DNA from: Epiperipatus broadwayi
Lineage: Eukaryota; Onychophora; Udeonychophora; Euonychophora; Peripatidae
DNA length: 64,000 bases
Direction: 5' to 3'
Assembly (NCBI GenBank): GCA_028023455.1
Contig: JAQFVV010000204.1
Coordinates: 453,501 to 517,500, forward strand
The notes beneath the pieces were generated by a model that worked only from the letters and a program-made list of their open reading frames with translations, searched no databases and was not told the origin of the DNA. Position 1 is the first letter of the stretch, and every line of letters starts with the position of its first letter. Made by a program: the position numbers and the translations under genes. This document shows positions 1-13,149 of this stretch, piece after piece.

Positions 1-2879
1 TTAATTACACTATATATTCAAAAAGAAAAAACAACTAACGATCGAATTTTATATAACTTCTCTTATGTATATATAGTCAACATTTAATTTAGTTTTTACT
101 TACACCTACATAAAGTTTATATATACATACGGCACGTAATATATTTTTACCGTAATTTTCACATTTATATAATTTAACTTGTTCTTTCCTTAATCGTACC
201 ATTTTTACATTTAAACCACGTGTGGCACCAGTTTTACTGTACCAGTCCATACTCCCTGTGGAATTCTTTTCCTAATCTTGCACTGAGCATGAAGTGACCA
301 AGATTCAACAGGTAAAGAAATGGATATCAATTTAGCCGATTGTCTGTACTCATGTATATTGGTACTTCCAGCTAAATTGATAGAAAGAGTAGATTGACAG
401 GACTCTTCCAGTTAAAAACACCCTTTAGTTGATATCTTATTTGAATGCCCGAATATTTAGAACAATGGCAAGTACACACCTTTGAAAAATCTATTTACAA
501 AATAGACTTTTGCGCGCCACTTCTAGAAAAGAATCAAAAAAATGAATTTTTTCACCCTCCTAGAAGGATGTGCAATACCATATGTTCAGCGGAGCATAAG
601 AATAAGATTTAACACCCTGGTAGAGCGATATCCCTTTGTGGCTAGCTCAGTCACTCTACAATCTAGGGTCTTCAAATGGGTAAGTTAAATGATTATTACC
701 GGTACGTGGTTGATAAGGAAAGAATACATTTTGATCAATATAAATAATAATATGAAAATGAAACAAGTTTAATATTATGATTAAATATTTATTTAATCCC
801 AAATACCCACCACCGTTTCATACTAATGATGATATAATAATAAAAAAATACTAAATAATTAATTATCCCCCATATATATATATATTCGAGGCGTTGAAAT
901 AGATAAAATACAATTTTAAATAAGAAAAATAATAAATCCCTAAAGCTATTTACAATGTTTATAAGTAATGGAAGTGGTCTGAGCTCTTTTTACCCAATAG
1001 AAATAAATTTTACTTTGTGTGATTTGATATACAGATATGAGATTTTCGGTCATACAGGCATACGCTTTTACTGATAACTTTAAAACCTTTTTATTGATAG
1101 CAAATAAAAAAAAAGACAACTATGCATACGTATATTTGCAATATGAGATATTTCACTAATTTCATACTTTTCAACAAGTCAACAAGGTTGCATTGGCTCA
1201 GATACTATATCGTACTCACCATAAGGTACTGTATCTATTTCCCTCTTGCTATAGATAAATTCCTGTACATGTATATACGTGCAGCACAATTATACACTTA
1301 CTATTACTTTAAATATAAAGTTATTAGAGTACTTGCTTACAAAGAATCTATAATAGATCAATCCCTTCTTGCACGCATCATAAGGTGCAGCAGTAGCAAA
1401 AAAAATAACTTAAAAAGGATATACGGTTAAATACATTTTTAGATATTCAGCATGAGATATCGTATTTACCGAATATTATAAGCGTATGTACGCATATACA
1501 TACATGTATATCCATATATGATGAATTCCAGGAGTAACAACAAGAGGAAAATGAATAGCAACAAAAAAAAAAAAATCTCATTGCAATCTTTGTTGAAAAT
1601 ACTAGAATTTGAAATAGAAAAATTGACTCAAAGGATTTAAGTAAAAGCTTTATCATTTATGCCTGTAATAACCGTAAATTCATATACATATGCGAGAGAC
1701 TCTCTCTCTTTTTTTAAATGATTAATAATAATAACAAAAAAATAATATATTTAATTGGAAATATCAAAGTTAATTATTTCAATATTAATAAATCGGAAGA
1801 GCACATCTTAAAATAAACTTATATCTGCATCTTCATTCTTCTCCTCTGGGCTCTGAGTGGGCTTCAAGTTAACTGGCTGTGTGGTGAAGATTTCATCCAT
1901 TTAGCAAGGCGGCATTTGTCATCATCATGGGAGGCTGGAATTGGCATGGTCACATCTTGGTGGCTTGGGACAGAGAAAGGGTGGTGCACCGGCTGGTTGT
2001 CTACTCCACGGTCATTTTGCTGGAATCTCTAGTATATTGCTTCATATCTTCTTTTTTATATATATCTAATAATAATTAGGATTATTAATAAATATTCATA
2101 TGCTGTCTCGAATGGTTACTCAAATCCACAAAAGATAAGAGTTCTTAAAAGAACTGTATAATGGATTTGTTCTTAAGAATGTCACTAATAGTCCTATTCA
2201 TAAATGAATCTCTAAGTAGCTGGTTGCTCGGAGAATTCTGGAGCCACAAAAGTGAATGACTTGCCCAGAATGACTGCCAAAGAAAGAAAGAATCCCACAG
2301 CACTATCAATCCCACTAATAAGAACCAATTCAGATATCCCTCTGAGAAGAATGAATCAGCCAATCCTTTTAATTTAGCTTATCACTTAGATTGCAAACAT
2401 TCCTTTATATTTTTCCGATTAAATTCTACATTTTAAGTTTGACATAATGGTTTCCATCTTGAATAACCCAGACCACTTGCTTACAAAATCAATTCAAAAG
2501 AATTTTTTTTAAAAAGATAACAGTTTAATTATAGCATTATCAAACCTTTTGCTTTTGATCAGATTTTTGCAAAAGCAATTAACATTACTTGCTTATGGAA
2601 TAAAATTACAATCTTTAGAAAAGTAATTTAAAAAAAATATACAAGTATGTTGGAAAATAAAAAAAAAAACAAATACATATAATGACATATCATAAAAAAT
2701 ATACAAAAAAGAAAAACAAAAATAAAAAAATACATGAGTTCATTATACGTGTACAATATTTAAATTTGTGTGTGTGGGTATTCTATTGCTCAGACCGAAC
2801 CTCCATTATTAATCTAGCACATTTTTATATTTGTTGTGCTTAATACAGATTTTGTGCAAAGCTTTTGATAATGCCTGGC

Positions 2880-2882
<3 letters not shown>
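1..2882. other. AT-rich gene-free stretch with two GC-richer islands
   Basis: No recognisable gene. Two islands are visibly less AT-rich than their surroundings: about 200-690 and about 1830-2370. In the second, the minus strand around 1850-2010 is open for some 50 codons, but I do not recognise the product. The 102-codon open frame at 1122-1430 has low-complexity, Ile/Tyr-rich composition expected of AT-rich non-coding DNA and is not called. The islands could be old transposon fragments or isolated exons of a gene with huge introns. Confidence 0.4.
542..688 (+). other. short open frame ending at a consensus splice donor (possible exon or transposon relic)
   Basis: An ATG at 542 opens 48 codons with unbiased composition, unlike the AT-driven frames nearby. 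Position 680 reads TGG|GTAAGT, a near-perfect 5' splice donor, just before the in-frame stop at 686. The product is not recognised. Upstream, at about 420-460, another frame contains a short Leu-Phe-Glu-Cys-Pro run of a kind seen near the C-terminus of some non-LTR retrotransposon proteins, so a transposon relic is equally possible. Weak call. Confidence 0.15.

Positions 2883-2913
<31 letters not shown>
2883..2913. repeat. (TA)n microsatellite abutting the left PLE arm
   Basis: About 15 TA repeats. Its last few bases form the outer end of the left arm of the PLE palindrome. PLE copies commonly end at or in simple repeats, so this may be the insertion target. Confidence 0.8.
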
Positions 2914-2917
<4 letters not shown>

Positions 2918-3077
2918 TTCAAAACAATACAATAATTAATACAGTAACAATATTTTAAACAAATATATACCAATTTAATAGAAGTACTTTCAACTATCTA
3001 TGTAGTCGTTGTCAACTAGACTCAAATTGTATTAGAAAAAACCGTTACAAATGTAAACAAAAGTAATACGTCATACA

Positions 3078-4414
3078 TCAATTTTCCCACAATTCATTAA
3101 TTTTTATATTGGCTGCCTGTCTATTTATCAACTGTTGCTTTTCACTTTTTATTAACATAGCTTCTTTAATTTTGCGTTTATTATTATTTCTTTCAATACA
3201 CAGAATTTTAACTTTATTAAAATCAAAATCAAAACCATAATTACATGTTACATTATGATCAAAAAATACTGATGGTGATACATCATCATTTCTAACATTC
3301 TCTTGTCTTGATTTTTGCACTCGTTTATATAATAACAAATGCTCCCTTGATCTTTTCTCCAATGTACATCGAGATTCCCCAATATATGCCTTTCCACAAA
3401 CACATAGCCATTTATATATTGCACAACTTTGATTTAAAATACTACACCTATTTTTTGAATTATTTATTAATCTATTTAAATTAGGAGTAGTATAAAATGC
3501 AACTCGACATATATTTTTATATATCTGTTTTATAAATTTAACCTGTTCATTACAAATAAATGGTATTGATATCCAAGTATATTTTATTTTATCAATATCT
3601 ATAGCATCTAAAATATTTCTATTATTATTAAACTTAGTAACAATATTATAAATTAATTTATGATCATATCCAACATTTAACAAATCCATAATAAATACAT
3701 TTATGTTACTTATTTTATCAGAACTATATTTACATAATTTATTATTCCTAAATAAAAATGATTTTAAACCGGATAATTTATGTGCTATTGGCACATTTGA
3801 ATACCAAGGAATATATCCTCTTTTTTCAATATCTTTTATTACCATACAATAATCTAATTTATTTTTATTACGTGTAACTTTAATATCTAAATACTGAATT
3901 GACTTTTTTCTTCAAAAGATTTATTCTATTTTAAACCTTCTAAACTATTTAATTCATTGAATAATACATTTATAATATCTAAACTTCCACAAACGAAAAC
4001 ATCATCAACATACCTGTAATAAATTTTAATACCTTGGCAATATATATTAGTATTAAGAATTATATCTTCATATCTTGATACCACAAAACTACATATTTGT
4101 GAAACTACAGGAAGTCCCATAGGCCATCCGTAATCCATTTTATAATAATTTTCATTAAATATAGCATATATATTTTTATCAATAAAATATAATACATCAT
4201 TTACAAATTTTACTTTTTTAACATCAACTTTTTTTAACATTAAAGCATCTAATATAATTTTTATAGATTTTAATCTATCTATTGAACCGTACATCTCACA
4301 TATATCAAATGTACAAATACTATCATTATTATTAATATTAATATTTTGAATTTTCTTTACAAAATCAAACGATGAATTAATAGTATATTTTCCAAATCCA
4401 AGAACATCTTTTAA
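3078..4414 (-). pseudogene. Penelope-like RT/GIY-YIG endonuclease, left copy (truncated, nonsense, frameshift)
   Basis: Mirror image of the right copy, in three pieces: an RT segment (open from the palindrome centre, ATG at 4294, to 3926), a short gap, and an endonuclease segment (3845-3078). The RT part carries the PLE Pro-Met-Gly-Leu-Pro block and the Tyr-Val-Asp-Asp catalytic motif. The endonuclease part has Tyr-Ile-Gly, the Cys-x-Cys pair and downstream His residues. It shares the frameshift of the right copy and has in addition a TGG-to-TAG nonsense change at 3926-3928. The two differences from the other arm are both G-to-A in the coding sense. It cannot encode a working protein. Confidence 0.85.
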
Positions 4415-4415
4415 T

Positions 4416-5746
4416 AATGTTCTTGGATTTGGAAAATATACTATTAATTCATCGTTTGATTTTGTAAAGAAAATTCAAAATATTAATATTAATAATAATG
4501 ATAGTATTTGTACATTTGATATATGTGAGATGTACGGTTCAATAGATAGATTAAAATCTATAAAAATTATATTAGATGCTTTAATGTTAAAAAAAGTTGA
4601 TGTTAAAAAAGTAAAATTTGTAAATGATGTATTATATTTTATTGATAAAAATATATATGCTATATTTAATGAAAATTATTATAAAATGGATTACGGATGG
4701 CCTATGGGACTTCCTGTAGTTTCACAAATATGTAGTTTTGTGGTATCAAGATATGAAGATATAATTCTTAATACTAATATATATTGCCAAGGTATTAAAA
4801 TTTATTACAGGTATGTTGATGATGTTTTCGTTTGTGGAAGTTTAGATATTATAAATGTATTATTCAATGAATTAAATAGTTTAGAAGGTTTAAAATGGAG
4901 TAAATCTTTTGAAGAAAAAAGTCAATTCAGTATTTAGATATTAAAGTTACACGTAATAAAAATAAATTAGATTATTGTATGGTAATAAAAGATATTGAAA
5001 AAAGAGGATATATTCCTTGGTATTCAAATGTGCCAATAGCACATAAATTATCCGGTTTAAAATCATTTTTATTTAGGAATAATAAATTATGTAAATATAG
5101 TTCTGATAAAATAAGTAACATAAATGTATTTATTATGGATTTGTTAAATGTTGGATATGATCATAAATTAATTTATAATATTGTTACTAAGTTTAATAAT
5201 AATAGAAATATTTTAGATGCTATAGATATTGATAAAATAAAATATACTTGGATATCAATACCATTTATTTGTAATGAACAGGTTAAATTTATAAAACAGA
5301 TATATAAAAATATATGTCGAGTTGCATTTTATACTACTCCTAATTTAAATAGATTAATAAATAATTCAAAAAATAGGTGTAGTATTTTAAATCAAAGTTG
5401 TGCAATATATAAATGGCTATGTGTTTGTGGAAAGGCATATATTGGGGAATCTCGATGTACATTGGAGAAAAGATCAAGGGAGCATTTGTTATTATATAAA
5501 CGAGTGCAAAAATCAAGACAAGAGAATGTTAGAAATGATGATGTATCACCATCAGTATTTTTTGATCATAATGTAACATGTAATTATGGTTTTGATTTTG
5601 ATTTTAATAAAGTTAAAATTCTGTGTATTGAAAGAAATAATAATAAACGCAAAATTAAAGAAGCTATGTTAATAAAAAGTGAAAAGCAACAGTTGATAAA
5701 TAGACAGGCAGCCAATATAAAAATTAATGAATTGTGGGAAAATTGA
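4416..5746 (+). pseudogene. Penelope-like RT/GIY-YIG endonuclease, right copy (5'-truncated, one frameshift)
   Basis: PLE proteins copy RNA at a nicked target using an RT related to telomerase and a GIY-YIG nuclease. Segment 1 is open from the palindrome centre with ATG at 4530, stop at 4935-4937. Counting from that ATG it has Pro-Met-Gly at residues 58-60 and Tyr-Val-Asp-Asp at 95-98. Segment 2 (4979-5746, 255 aa, open upstream from about 4913) has the nuclease: Ile-Tyr at 143-144, Cys148 and Cys150, Tyr-Ile-Gly at 154-156, Arg159, His169, His197, and the Lys-Glu-Ala block with Glu228. The two frames are separated by one frameshift in the A-run at 4911-4920, shared by both arms and so older than the duplication. 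The N-terminal PLE domain is absent, so it is a dead truncated copy. No hammerhead motif was found in its 3' UTR (5747-5919). Confidence 0.88.
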
Positions 5747-5942
5747 TGTATGACGTATTACTTTTGTTTACATTTGTAACGGTTTTTTCTAATACAATTT
5801 GAGTCTAGTTGACAACGACTACATAGATAGTTGAAAGTACTTCTATTAAATTGGTATATATTTGTTTAAAATATTGTTACTGTATTAATTATTGTATTGT
5901 TTTGAATAATTATATATATTTTATTATAATTGGAATACAGAC

Positions 5943-5953
5943 ATTGATTAATA

Positions 5954-5987
<34 letters not shown>

Positions 5988-5994
5988 TATTAAT

Positions 5995-6033
<39 letters not shown>
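5943..6033. repeat. TA-cored perfect palindrome followed by a (TA)n tract
   Basis: From 5943 to 5998 the same 16-base flank (attgattaataattta) appears on both sides of a (TA)n core in inverted orientation, making a hairpin of more than 50 nt. A second (TA)n tract runs on to about 6033. It lies just outside the right PLE arm. Confidence 0.85.
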
Positions 6034-6035
<2 letters not shown>

Positions 6036-6426
6036 AACCCTTTGGTTTATTCCATCTATAAACCAAATATAATAAAATGAAGTAATTGTGGAAATTTTTT
6101 TTTTTATATATAAGGAAAAGTTAAGCTTTATTTGGGAAAGTAATGGCTATATATCTCACAAGTAACATATATAGAGACAGTTTGTGTTTGTATGGAATGT
6201 CTATTACTAAAGAGTTGATGAGAATCGATTGTCAGTAGCTTTAGTTAACAGTTTCTTTCTAGAGAATAAGTTTGGAGTTATAGGAGATTGTGGTAAATAT
6301 TTATGTTTATGATTATCAGAAATTATAATTGATTTTATGCTCGAAATTATAAGAAATTATGATGGATATTTGTGTTCATATAATCTGGATAATCAGTATT
6401 TTTTTATTTGATGATCTGCACATGCA

Positions 6427-6446
6427 TGTGTGTGTGTGTGTGTGTG
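6427..6446 (+). repeat. (TG)n microsatellite
   Basis: Ten TG repeats, one of few TG/CA tracts in the window. Confidence 0.9.
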
Positions 6447-6646
6447 ATACAGATATATGGGTTTGATTTTTTTTTCTTTCCTTTAAAGAAACTGACATAA
6501 TAATTTTTTTTTAAATTATTAAAAATGTAAATCTAAGTAAGAAATTATTTAGATTCAGTGAATGTGACCTTTGTTTGACAAGAAAATTGTTAGTAGGCTT
6601 AATTTTTTAGTTAGAGTTTCCTTGACTAAATTTCATAAATTGGTCA

Positions 6647-6780
6647 TCAATATGTTAATTAAAGAGATCTGGTTTAAAATCAGACAAAGTTATTAGGAAA
6701 GTAGCACTTTAGAAAGATCAATGTGTTAATTAAGGAGATCTGGTTTCAGATCAAAGTTATTGGGAAAGTAACATTTTTTT
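6647..6780. repeat. Local tandem duplication of about 70 bp
   Basis: Two adjacent copies share the phrases gttaattaa, agatctggttt, cagatcaaagttatt and aaagta in the same order, with the second slightly shorter. It is an imperfect dimer with no coding content. Confidence 0.7.
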
Positions 6781-7474
6781 TTTTTTAGAAAGAGTTATTG
6801 TTCATTCTGAGTGGGGATTTTTTTAATTAGACTTAAAGACAATAAAAGGGGGGGGGGGGTAACATCTGTTTTTTTTTCTTTTTATCCTATAAAAACTGGG
6901 AAAAAGAGAGGGGAAAAAAAAAGAAACTTTTTCTGATTGAGAACTGAGCTAACTAACTAAAATTTAATATCTAAAGGTTTTTTTTTTTCTCCAAGTTTTT
7001 AAATTTTTTTCTCAGAATTTGATAATGAAGTTAAGTTGTATAGTAGACCAAAATATGAATTTCTAATTCATCCCTGAATGGTGCATATCTCTTTTTCTCA
7101 AAATTAATCATGAAGAAGTCAACTTTTGATAAGATATTTTCTGTTGAATGTCACAATTTATCCAGTCTGCTTGTAAAATTTCCTGCAAGGAGAGAATTGT
7201 CAAATTTCTTTTATCAAATTAAAAGACCAATTCAGATTATAATAATTATATGGCTCTTCAAAATTCGTTTAAAGAACTACAGTCTTCTGTAATGTTTTAA
7301 AAAGAGTTAATTCATGTTAGTAATCACAAACTGCTTATTGCCTATAATTTGGACCTTTAAATGGAAAGGAAAAGGAACGGAGAACAAAGTGAATTCAAAC
7401 CTAGGAAGAACTCAACTGGAAGGTAACCAACAGAACTTTTTAAAAATTTATTAACTATCCTATATCTACATTCT

Positions 7475-7534
7475 GATTTAAAATAACTATCTACAATTTT
7501 GATTTAAAATAACTATCTACAATTTTGATTTAAC
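7475..7534 (+). repeat. 26-bp tandem repeat, 2.3 copies
   Basis: Units at 7475-7500 and 7501-7526 are identical, and a partial third follows. A minisatellite-like slip duplication. Confidence 0.85.
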
Positions 7535-10500
7535 TTGATTCAAATGACTATCTGTGCGTTCTATACACATTTAATTAAAATAACTGTCTGACGTGCCATT
7601 GTATAGCTATCTCAAGTGAAATGAACTAAAATATTAATTGATTAATGGACAGTGGAAGGAAAAGAAATTTAAAGAGACTATCTGTAATGTTGATATTTAT
7701 TCTTTATTTTATTTCGTTTATATAATATGTCATTTTTTCTACTATTATTATTATTATTATTATATTTCATTTTGTTTATATGCTATGTCACACTCTGATC
7801 ACTAGATTATTTAATTTAATATTTTGTTTATGTTTAAAATGTGTGAAGGAAAGAAAGGAAAATGATTTTGATACCATTTAAGTATAGATGCTCACGTAAA
7901 TTTAGACTTAAAAGTAAAGAGAGAAATGATATAAATATTTTATTATTCTTAACAAAATTTTAATTTGTGCTTAATAGTAGATATGAAGAATGAGAGGATG
8001 GTCATAAAACCCATTATTATGCTGTGAGTGTTGATCTGTTATTGATATAGATATTGGGTATGTTGTTGGCTTGACTGGTTAAAATTGAAATAATTCATAT
8101 ATGTATTGATTTGGGATCTGGTTAGTCTTGTCATTTATCTAGGCTGGAATCGATGTATGTGTGGGCATATTTAAAGCTATAAATGCTTGTCATTACTAAT
8201 GTAAAGTAATCCTACCACCCAATAGATGGGAAATAGCTGTCTCCTAATTTAGATACCATGGCAGTTGGAGGACTAAGTTTCTCTCCATTTATTTGTTAAG
8301 ATAGGGAATTATTAGTAAAGTTACTGTTTAAGTATAGAAAATGTTGCAAGCCAATATAGGGAATAGGTGTCTAAGAGAAGCTCTTTACACAATTCTGGAT
8401 CTTAGGAAAGATCTCTCCCTGGCTCAAGCAAATAGTTTAAGTTTGAAGTTGATGTTGTTGTTTTTGTTATTTCCCTTATCAAGATGTGGCTGTGTGCACG
8501 TTATAGACACTGCATGGTGATGTGTAATATGAAGAGAGTTTTCTTACATGGGACAGAACAACGTTGCCCGGAAAGGATAAGGATTCAGTCAGATGTATAT
8601 GTATGATGAAGAATGACAAAGATTTTAATTAAGAAACTAACCGATCTGTATTGATTTTTTTTTTTGAATGATGATAAATTGAGGTCGTCAAGCTGAGCAG
8701 ACATACTGACTAATTAAGATATATACAGTCAAAGCGTAAAGATCTGACAAGCATGAATATAAAAGTGTGGGTTTTGAATTTAAACCCGTTTGCAAAATTA
8801 GTAGGGTAATTTTGTGACATATAATCCTTCTTCATTGGAAATGTGAATATTATTACTTGATAAAATGATTTAGAAATTTAAGATTACTTCACATTGCTAG
8901 TTAGAATAATTGAAACGAATATACTATTTTGGAAAAGTCCAATAGACAATGTTTACAATAAAAGGAGGGGGAAGTAGAAATTTGTAAGTTTTCTTATCTT
9001 TCAAGATAAGTTTTCTTAAAGCTAAAGATATACGGAATTCTGTTTCCAGCGTTTGTATTTATTATTATTATTAATTAATTATTTAATAAATGAATGGGTC
9101 AAAACCAGAAATGAGTCATCCAAGAAATTAGTTAACTCAAACATGTATTTGAATAATAGTCCTGAATAGATCAGAAGCATATATTTGTGTAACAATATTA
9201 TAATTTAGTGTGTTTTTTATTTTATTTTAAGCTTTATCATTATTATTTCATGTAATAAAGTTTTATTATCGTTATAAGATTATATTGTGTTTTGTGTTTT
9301 GGTGTTTTAAATATCTCCAGAATCTATATATCCAGCACCTATATTTAAGGTAATATTAGTTTATATTTAAATTGGATTATTTATTTTATAATGATGCTTT
9401 ATTTCCAAGATCGATTTGCAGTAGTCATTATCATATTGTTTCCATATTCGATTCACATAGTTAATTTGATATGAATAATTTATTTCCGTGATTGATTTAC
9501 AGTATTAATTTTGTCTTGAATATTTCTATATTCGATTAATATAATTCATTTTATATAAGTCATTTTATAGACTTCATTTTCACATAATTTATTGTTACGA
9601 TTAATTTGCCTAATCTAACTTATGATTATTTCCGTAATTTGATTTCATAAGTAAATTTTGTTTGATTTGTCTGATTGATGTCCATGGTTTACTTCCATAG
9701 TTTATTTTAGCAAAATAAAATTATTAAGGTTATTAATTAAAATGGATTAGAAATAATAGAATAAAATGACAGGGAATAGTTGAGTTAAGTTTACAAATTT
9801 AATCTTTTGATTCATTGTAATGTTGTGAATATTGGGAGCAGACATAAAATCCCTTTCCTGCTCTCGGCGTTCAGAGTGATTCCCACTATTGAACTTGTAT
9901 TGAAATTTATTTTAGCATATATGGGATCATATCCATTACAGTGTAATCACTTATATGGCCACCTCTTGACGGATCTAGACCTTGAGAAAGAGCAGTTCGA
10001 TTATTGATCTAAGAGCTAGTTTGGAAGTCAAGTAGCTTATTATAACAACATTATTATACTATAATAAATTATTCTACTATTATGAAAATAGGGATCATAA
10101 ATTGATATTTGATCAAAAAAAATATGTGTGTTAGAGAAATAAGATTAGGAATTCTCAGATTAGAGAACATAACACAGACATTCCGTGTTATATAATTGTA
10201 GCTAATGAAAGTGATAAATGCTGAGAACGAAAAATAAAGTAATGGGATTAACTGGGGAGGATTTATTTGTGATAAATTTTATCTAGCACTAACTTAAATA
10301 ATGATTATATATTATGAACATAGATTATGAGTTCTTTGCATTGATTACTGAGTTATTTCCAGTCAGATATAAATGAGAATTGTATACAATATTTTCTGTA
10401 GTACCACTCGGGATCAGATATTTATAATAAAGTTGTGGAAGAAAGTTGTCTCATTATTATAGATTTTATAATAAATTTATAATGAAATATTTGCATGACT

Positions 10501-10547
10501 AATGCTAGGTTTGAAATTCAGACCACATAGATGGAATGGTTTTATCA

Positions 10548-10738
<191 letters not shown>

Positions 10739-10849
10739 TTGAGAGACAATTTAATTACTTTCTCCAGTATCTCCTATAGTCCTAAATTGACTAATGATGA
10801 TGATCTCCAGAGGGCATTACAATTTACAGCTGCAATTTGGCGCCCCCGG

Positions 10850-13149
10850 TATCTATTTGATCCTAAAGTATAAAATTCAATTGACTAGCTACTTGAAATA
10901 AATGAGGGTTTATTGAGATTAACTAAGTAAAAAGTGCGCGGAGAAAGTTGAGGTGACAATATATATAGTTAAACAATGCACTAAAACAGAATAAATATTA
11001 TAAAAAAAAACAATATATTTGAATATAATTTAAATTAGTAATAAAAATTATAAACTGAATAAAATAAAAATTTATAAACATAAATATATATTTATAATCA
11101 TATATTTATAAAAATATATTTATAAACATTTTCACCTACATAGATTATTTGAGTTTGAATTTTAGTAGACCTTCATAAATTTCCATATAATTTCATTTTA
11201 TATTTTTATAGCTTAGTTTAAAATCTAATGTATACACCATAAATTGTTTAAATTTTTTTTAGTAAATATTTTCCAAGAGATCTCTATATGTCAGTTCATT
11301 TCTTCTTCTTGCTTTGAGTTTACTTCTCTTGACAATAATTATAATTATTTTATTCTTTCACCATTACATATGGAGTTTAAGCAATGAATCTTTATATTCA
11401 ATTGACCATATCATAAGAGTGACAGGTAAGTCAAACAACTAGATACATACAACACTTTAGAATGTTTAGAAGATTCCATCAGCATCAGCTTCAAGTAATA
11501 CAAATTGTTGAGTTTAGATACACATTACACTGGCAACAATAATATAAAAATGATTTTCCATGCTGCTATAGTACAGTTCAACTTCCACTTCTGTATGGAT
11601 TACTAGGACTTTCTTGATTGATAGTTTCCAAATAGAATTGTTCTTGCTGCTAAATTTACTTATAAAATCAGCATCAATAAATTTAGTATGCAACTACTAA
11701 ATGCTGAAACATTAAATTCCTCCAAAGTTTGAAATCTTACCTTAAATAATTTTTCAACTTATGATGCAAGTGAGACTAGATATTAAAACCATCATTTCAT
11801 AATTCAAAATTGTTTCGTTGATATATATATAATCTAATTAATCAAGTTCATATGTATTAATTAATTGTGTATGTACTGATTGACTAAGAACATGTTTTTA
11901 TATTAATCAATAAAAAAACATTATGGTGTACTTTCATTTGTACATTAAACTGTTCGTCAGATAAATAAAATTCCTAAATAATTTCAAATTTAATCAATTT
12001 AAATTAAATATTATAATAATTTGAGTTTATTATCAGAATTATTTCTTTTTAAATATTATACAATTTTCATTTTATGAAATTATTTTTATATTTAAAAATA
12101 ATTGTAGGTTTTGAATGATATGATTTATACTACGAAAAATAAGATTTTAGCAAATATTCAAACATATTCTATATTTTTAAACACTTTCCCCAATTTATAC
12201 ATTTATAATGTAATAATAAATAACGATTATGAACTTGAGATAATATTTTATCTTCTATTATAGTAAAGTTCTTAATTTTTATTTACAACACATATCTGAG
12301 ATTAATAAATCAATCAGTATATATTCATTATTCAACTTTCTTTCCCCCTAAATAAATTTAGTCTTAAGCATTTCTCTTCAAAATTTTTAACTGCAGATTG
12401 CAGGTTATATTAACATTAATATATGTATTTTGACAGATTTTGAAATAGAAATGCTCATTTTTTTCATAATAGTTTAAAATTCACTCAATGTCTTGAGCCA
12501 TTTGTGATAGGAAATGTCTGACTCATCACAATGTATATAGGATGAGTTTGTAAATATATCAACAAAATACTTTATGAAATAATTATAAATTATAAATTTC
12601 TATACATAAATAATTAAAATTCTATGATTATTAATAATTAGTGCAATTTATTAGAATCAATTAATAGTATGTCAATAATGCTGTGTACTATTAATAATAA
12701 TGCTTTGTTAGATTTTTGAAAAGTTTATGTATGATTTTATATCACAGTTAGAATTTATAAAAAACATTTGATGATATTTAATTATTTGCTAATGTTCATT
12801 GTGTTTCAGAGCACAATATTTTACATCAAAAAAATAAAGTATAGAATGATATAATTCTCAATTCCGTGAATGAAGCATAATATTTAGAAATGTACAAAAA
12901 CTGTAGATAAAAATATTGTATGAAAGGCTTTCAGGACTTATATTTCATTTAAGCTCAGGACTGCTAGAGAGTCACTTATTTTTATAATATCTAAACACCT
13001 ACCTACTAAAATTATATAATTTTATATTTTGCATTTAATAAATAAAATATTTATAAAATGATTTTTTCCCAAAAAACTATTTTACATACAATTTATAATA
13101 AATTCCAATACTGATAGATTATATACTTATTATTCAACTGTATATACTA
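10850..13149. other. Gene-free AT-rich stretch
   Basis: No coding, RNA or repeat structure that I can support. Open frames are short and follow base composition. Confidence 0.5.

Larger units (their letters stand above)
2905..5919. mobile_element. Head-to-head inverted pair of 5'-truncated Penelope-like elements
   Basis: Two arms of 1503 bp (2905-4407 and 4417-5919) are reverse complements around a 9-bp spacer at 4408-4416. Position x pairs with 8824-x across the entire length with no indel. I saw two differences, at 3924 and 3927, both in the left arm. Each arm encodes the RT and GIY-YIG endonuclease parts of a PLE protein reading outward from the centre. Each lacks the N-terminal third, and both are truncated at the same base. 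The arms end with identical 3' UTRs of about 170 bp. Inverted and tandem partial copies are a known PLE habit, but perfect symmetry with a shared truncation point suggests a single foldback event copied one arm into the other. A misassembly or library palindrome is the alternative. Confidence 0.9.
6034..10547. other. Gene-free AT-rich stretch with small local duplications
   Basis: No credible coding region. The stretch is richer in purine and T runs and in GT steps than the DNA to its right, and between 9380 and 9720 it is built of degenerate, roughly 60-bp phrases around a TTTCC-ATATTCGATT core separated by AT runs, suggesting an old diverged tandem repeat. Short open frames at 7110 and 9807 have no supporting features. 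Confidence 0.4.

Noticed and set aside
1122-1430. 102-codon open frame as a gene
   Set aside because: Composition is that of AT-rich random sequence (Ile, Tyr, Lys, Asn), with no domain and no splice or promoter context.
10831-10853. TGGCGCCC at 10838, like a tRNA-Lys primer-binding site after an LTR
   Set aside because: No LTR pair, no gag or pol nearby, and only 8 matching bases.
11940-11990. TCGTCAG (CUGACGA on the minus strand)
   Set aside because: No stem II and no GAAA in the right position.
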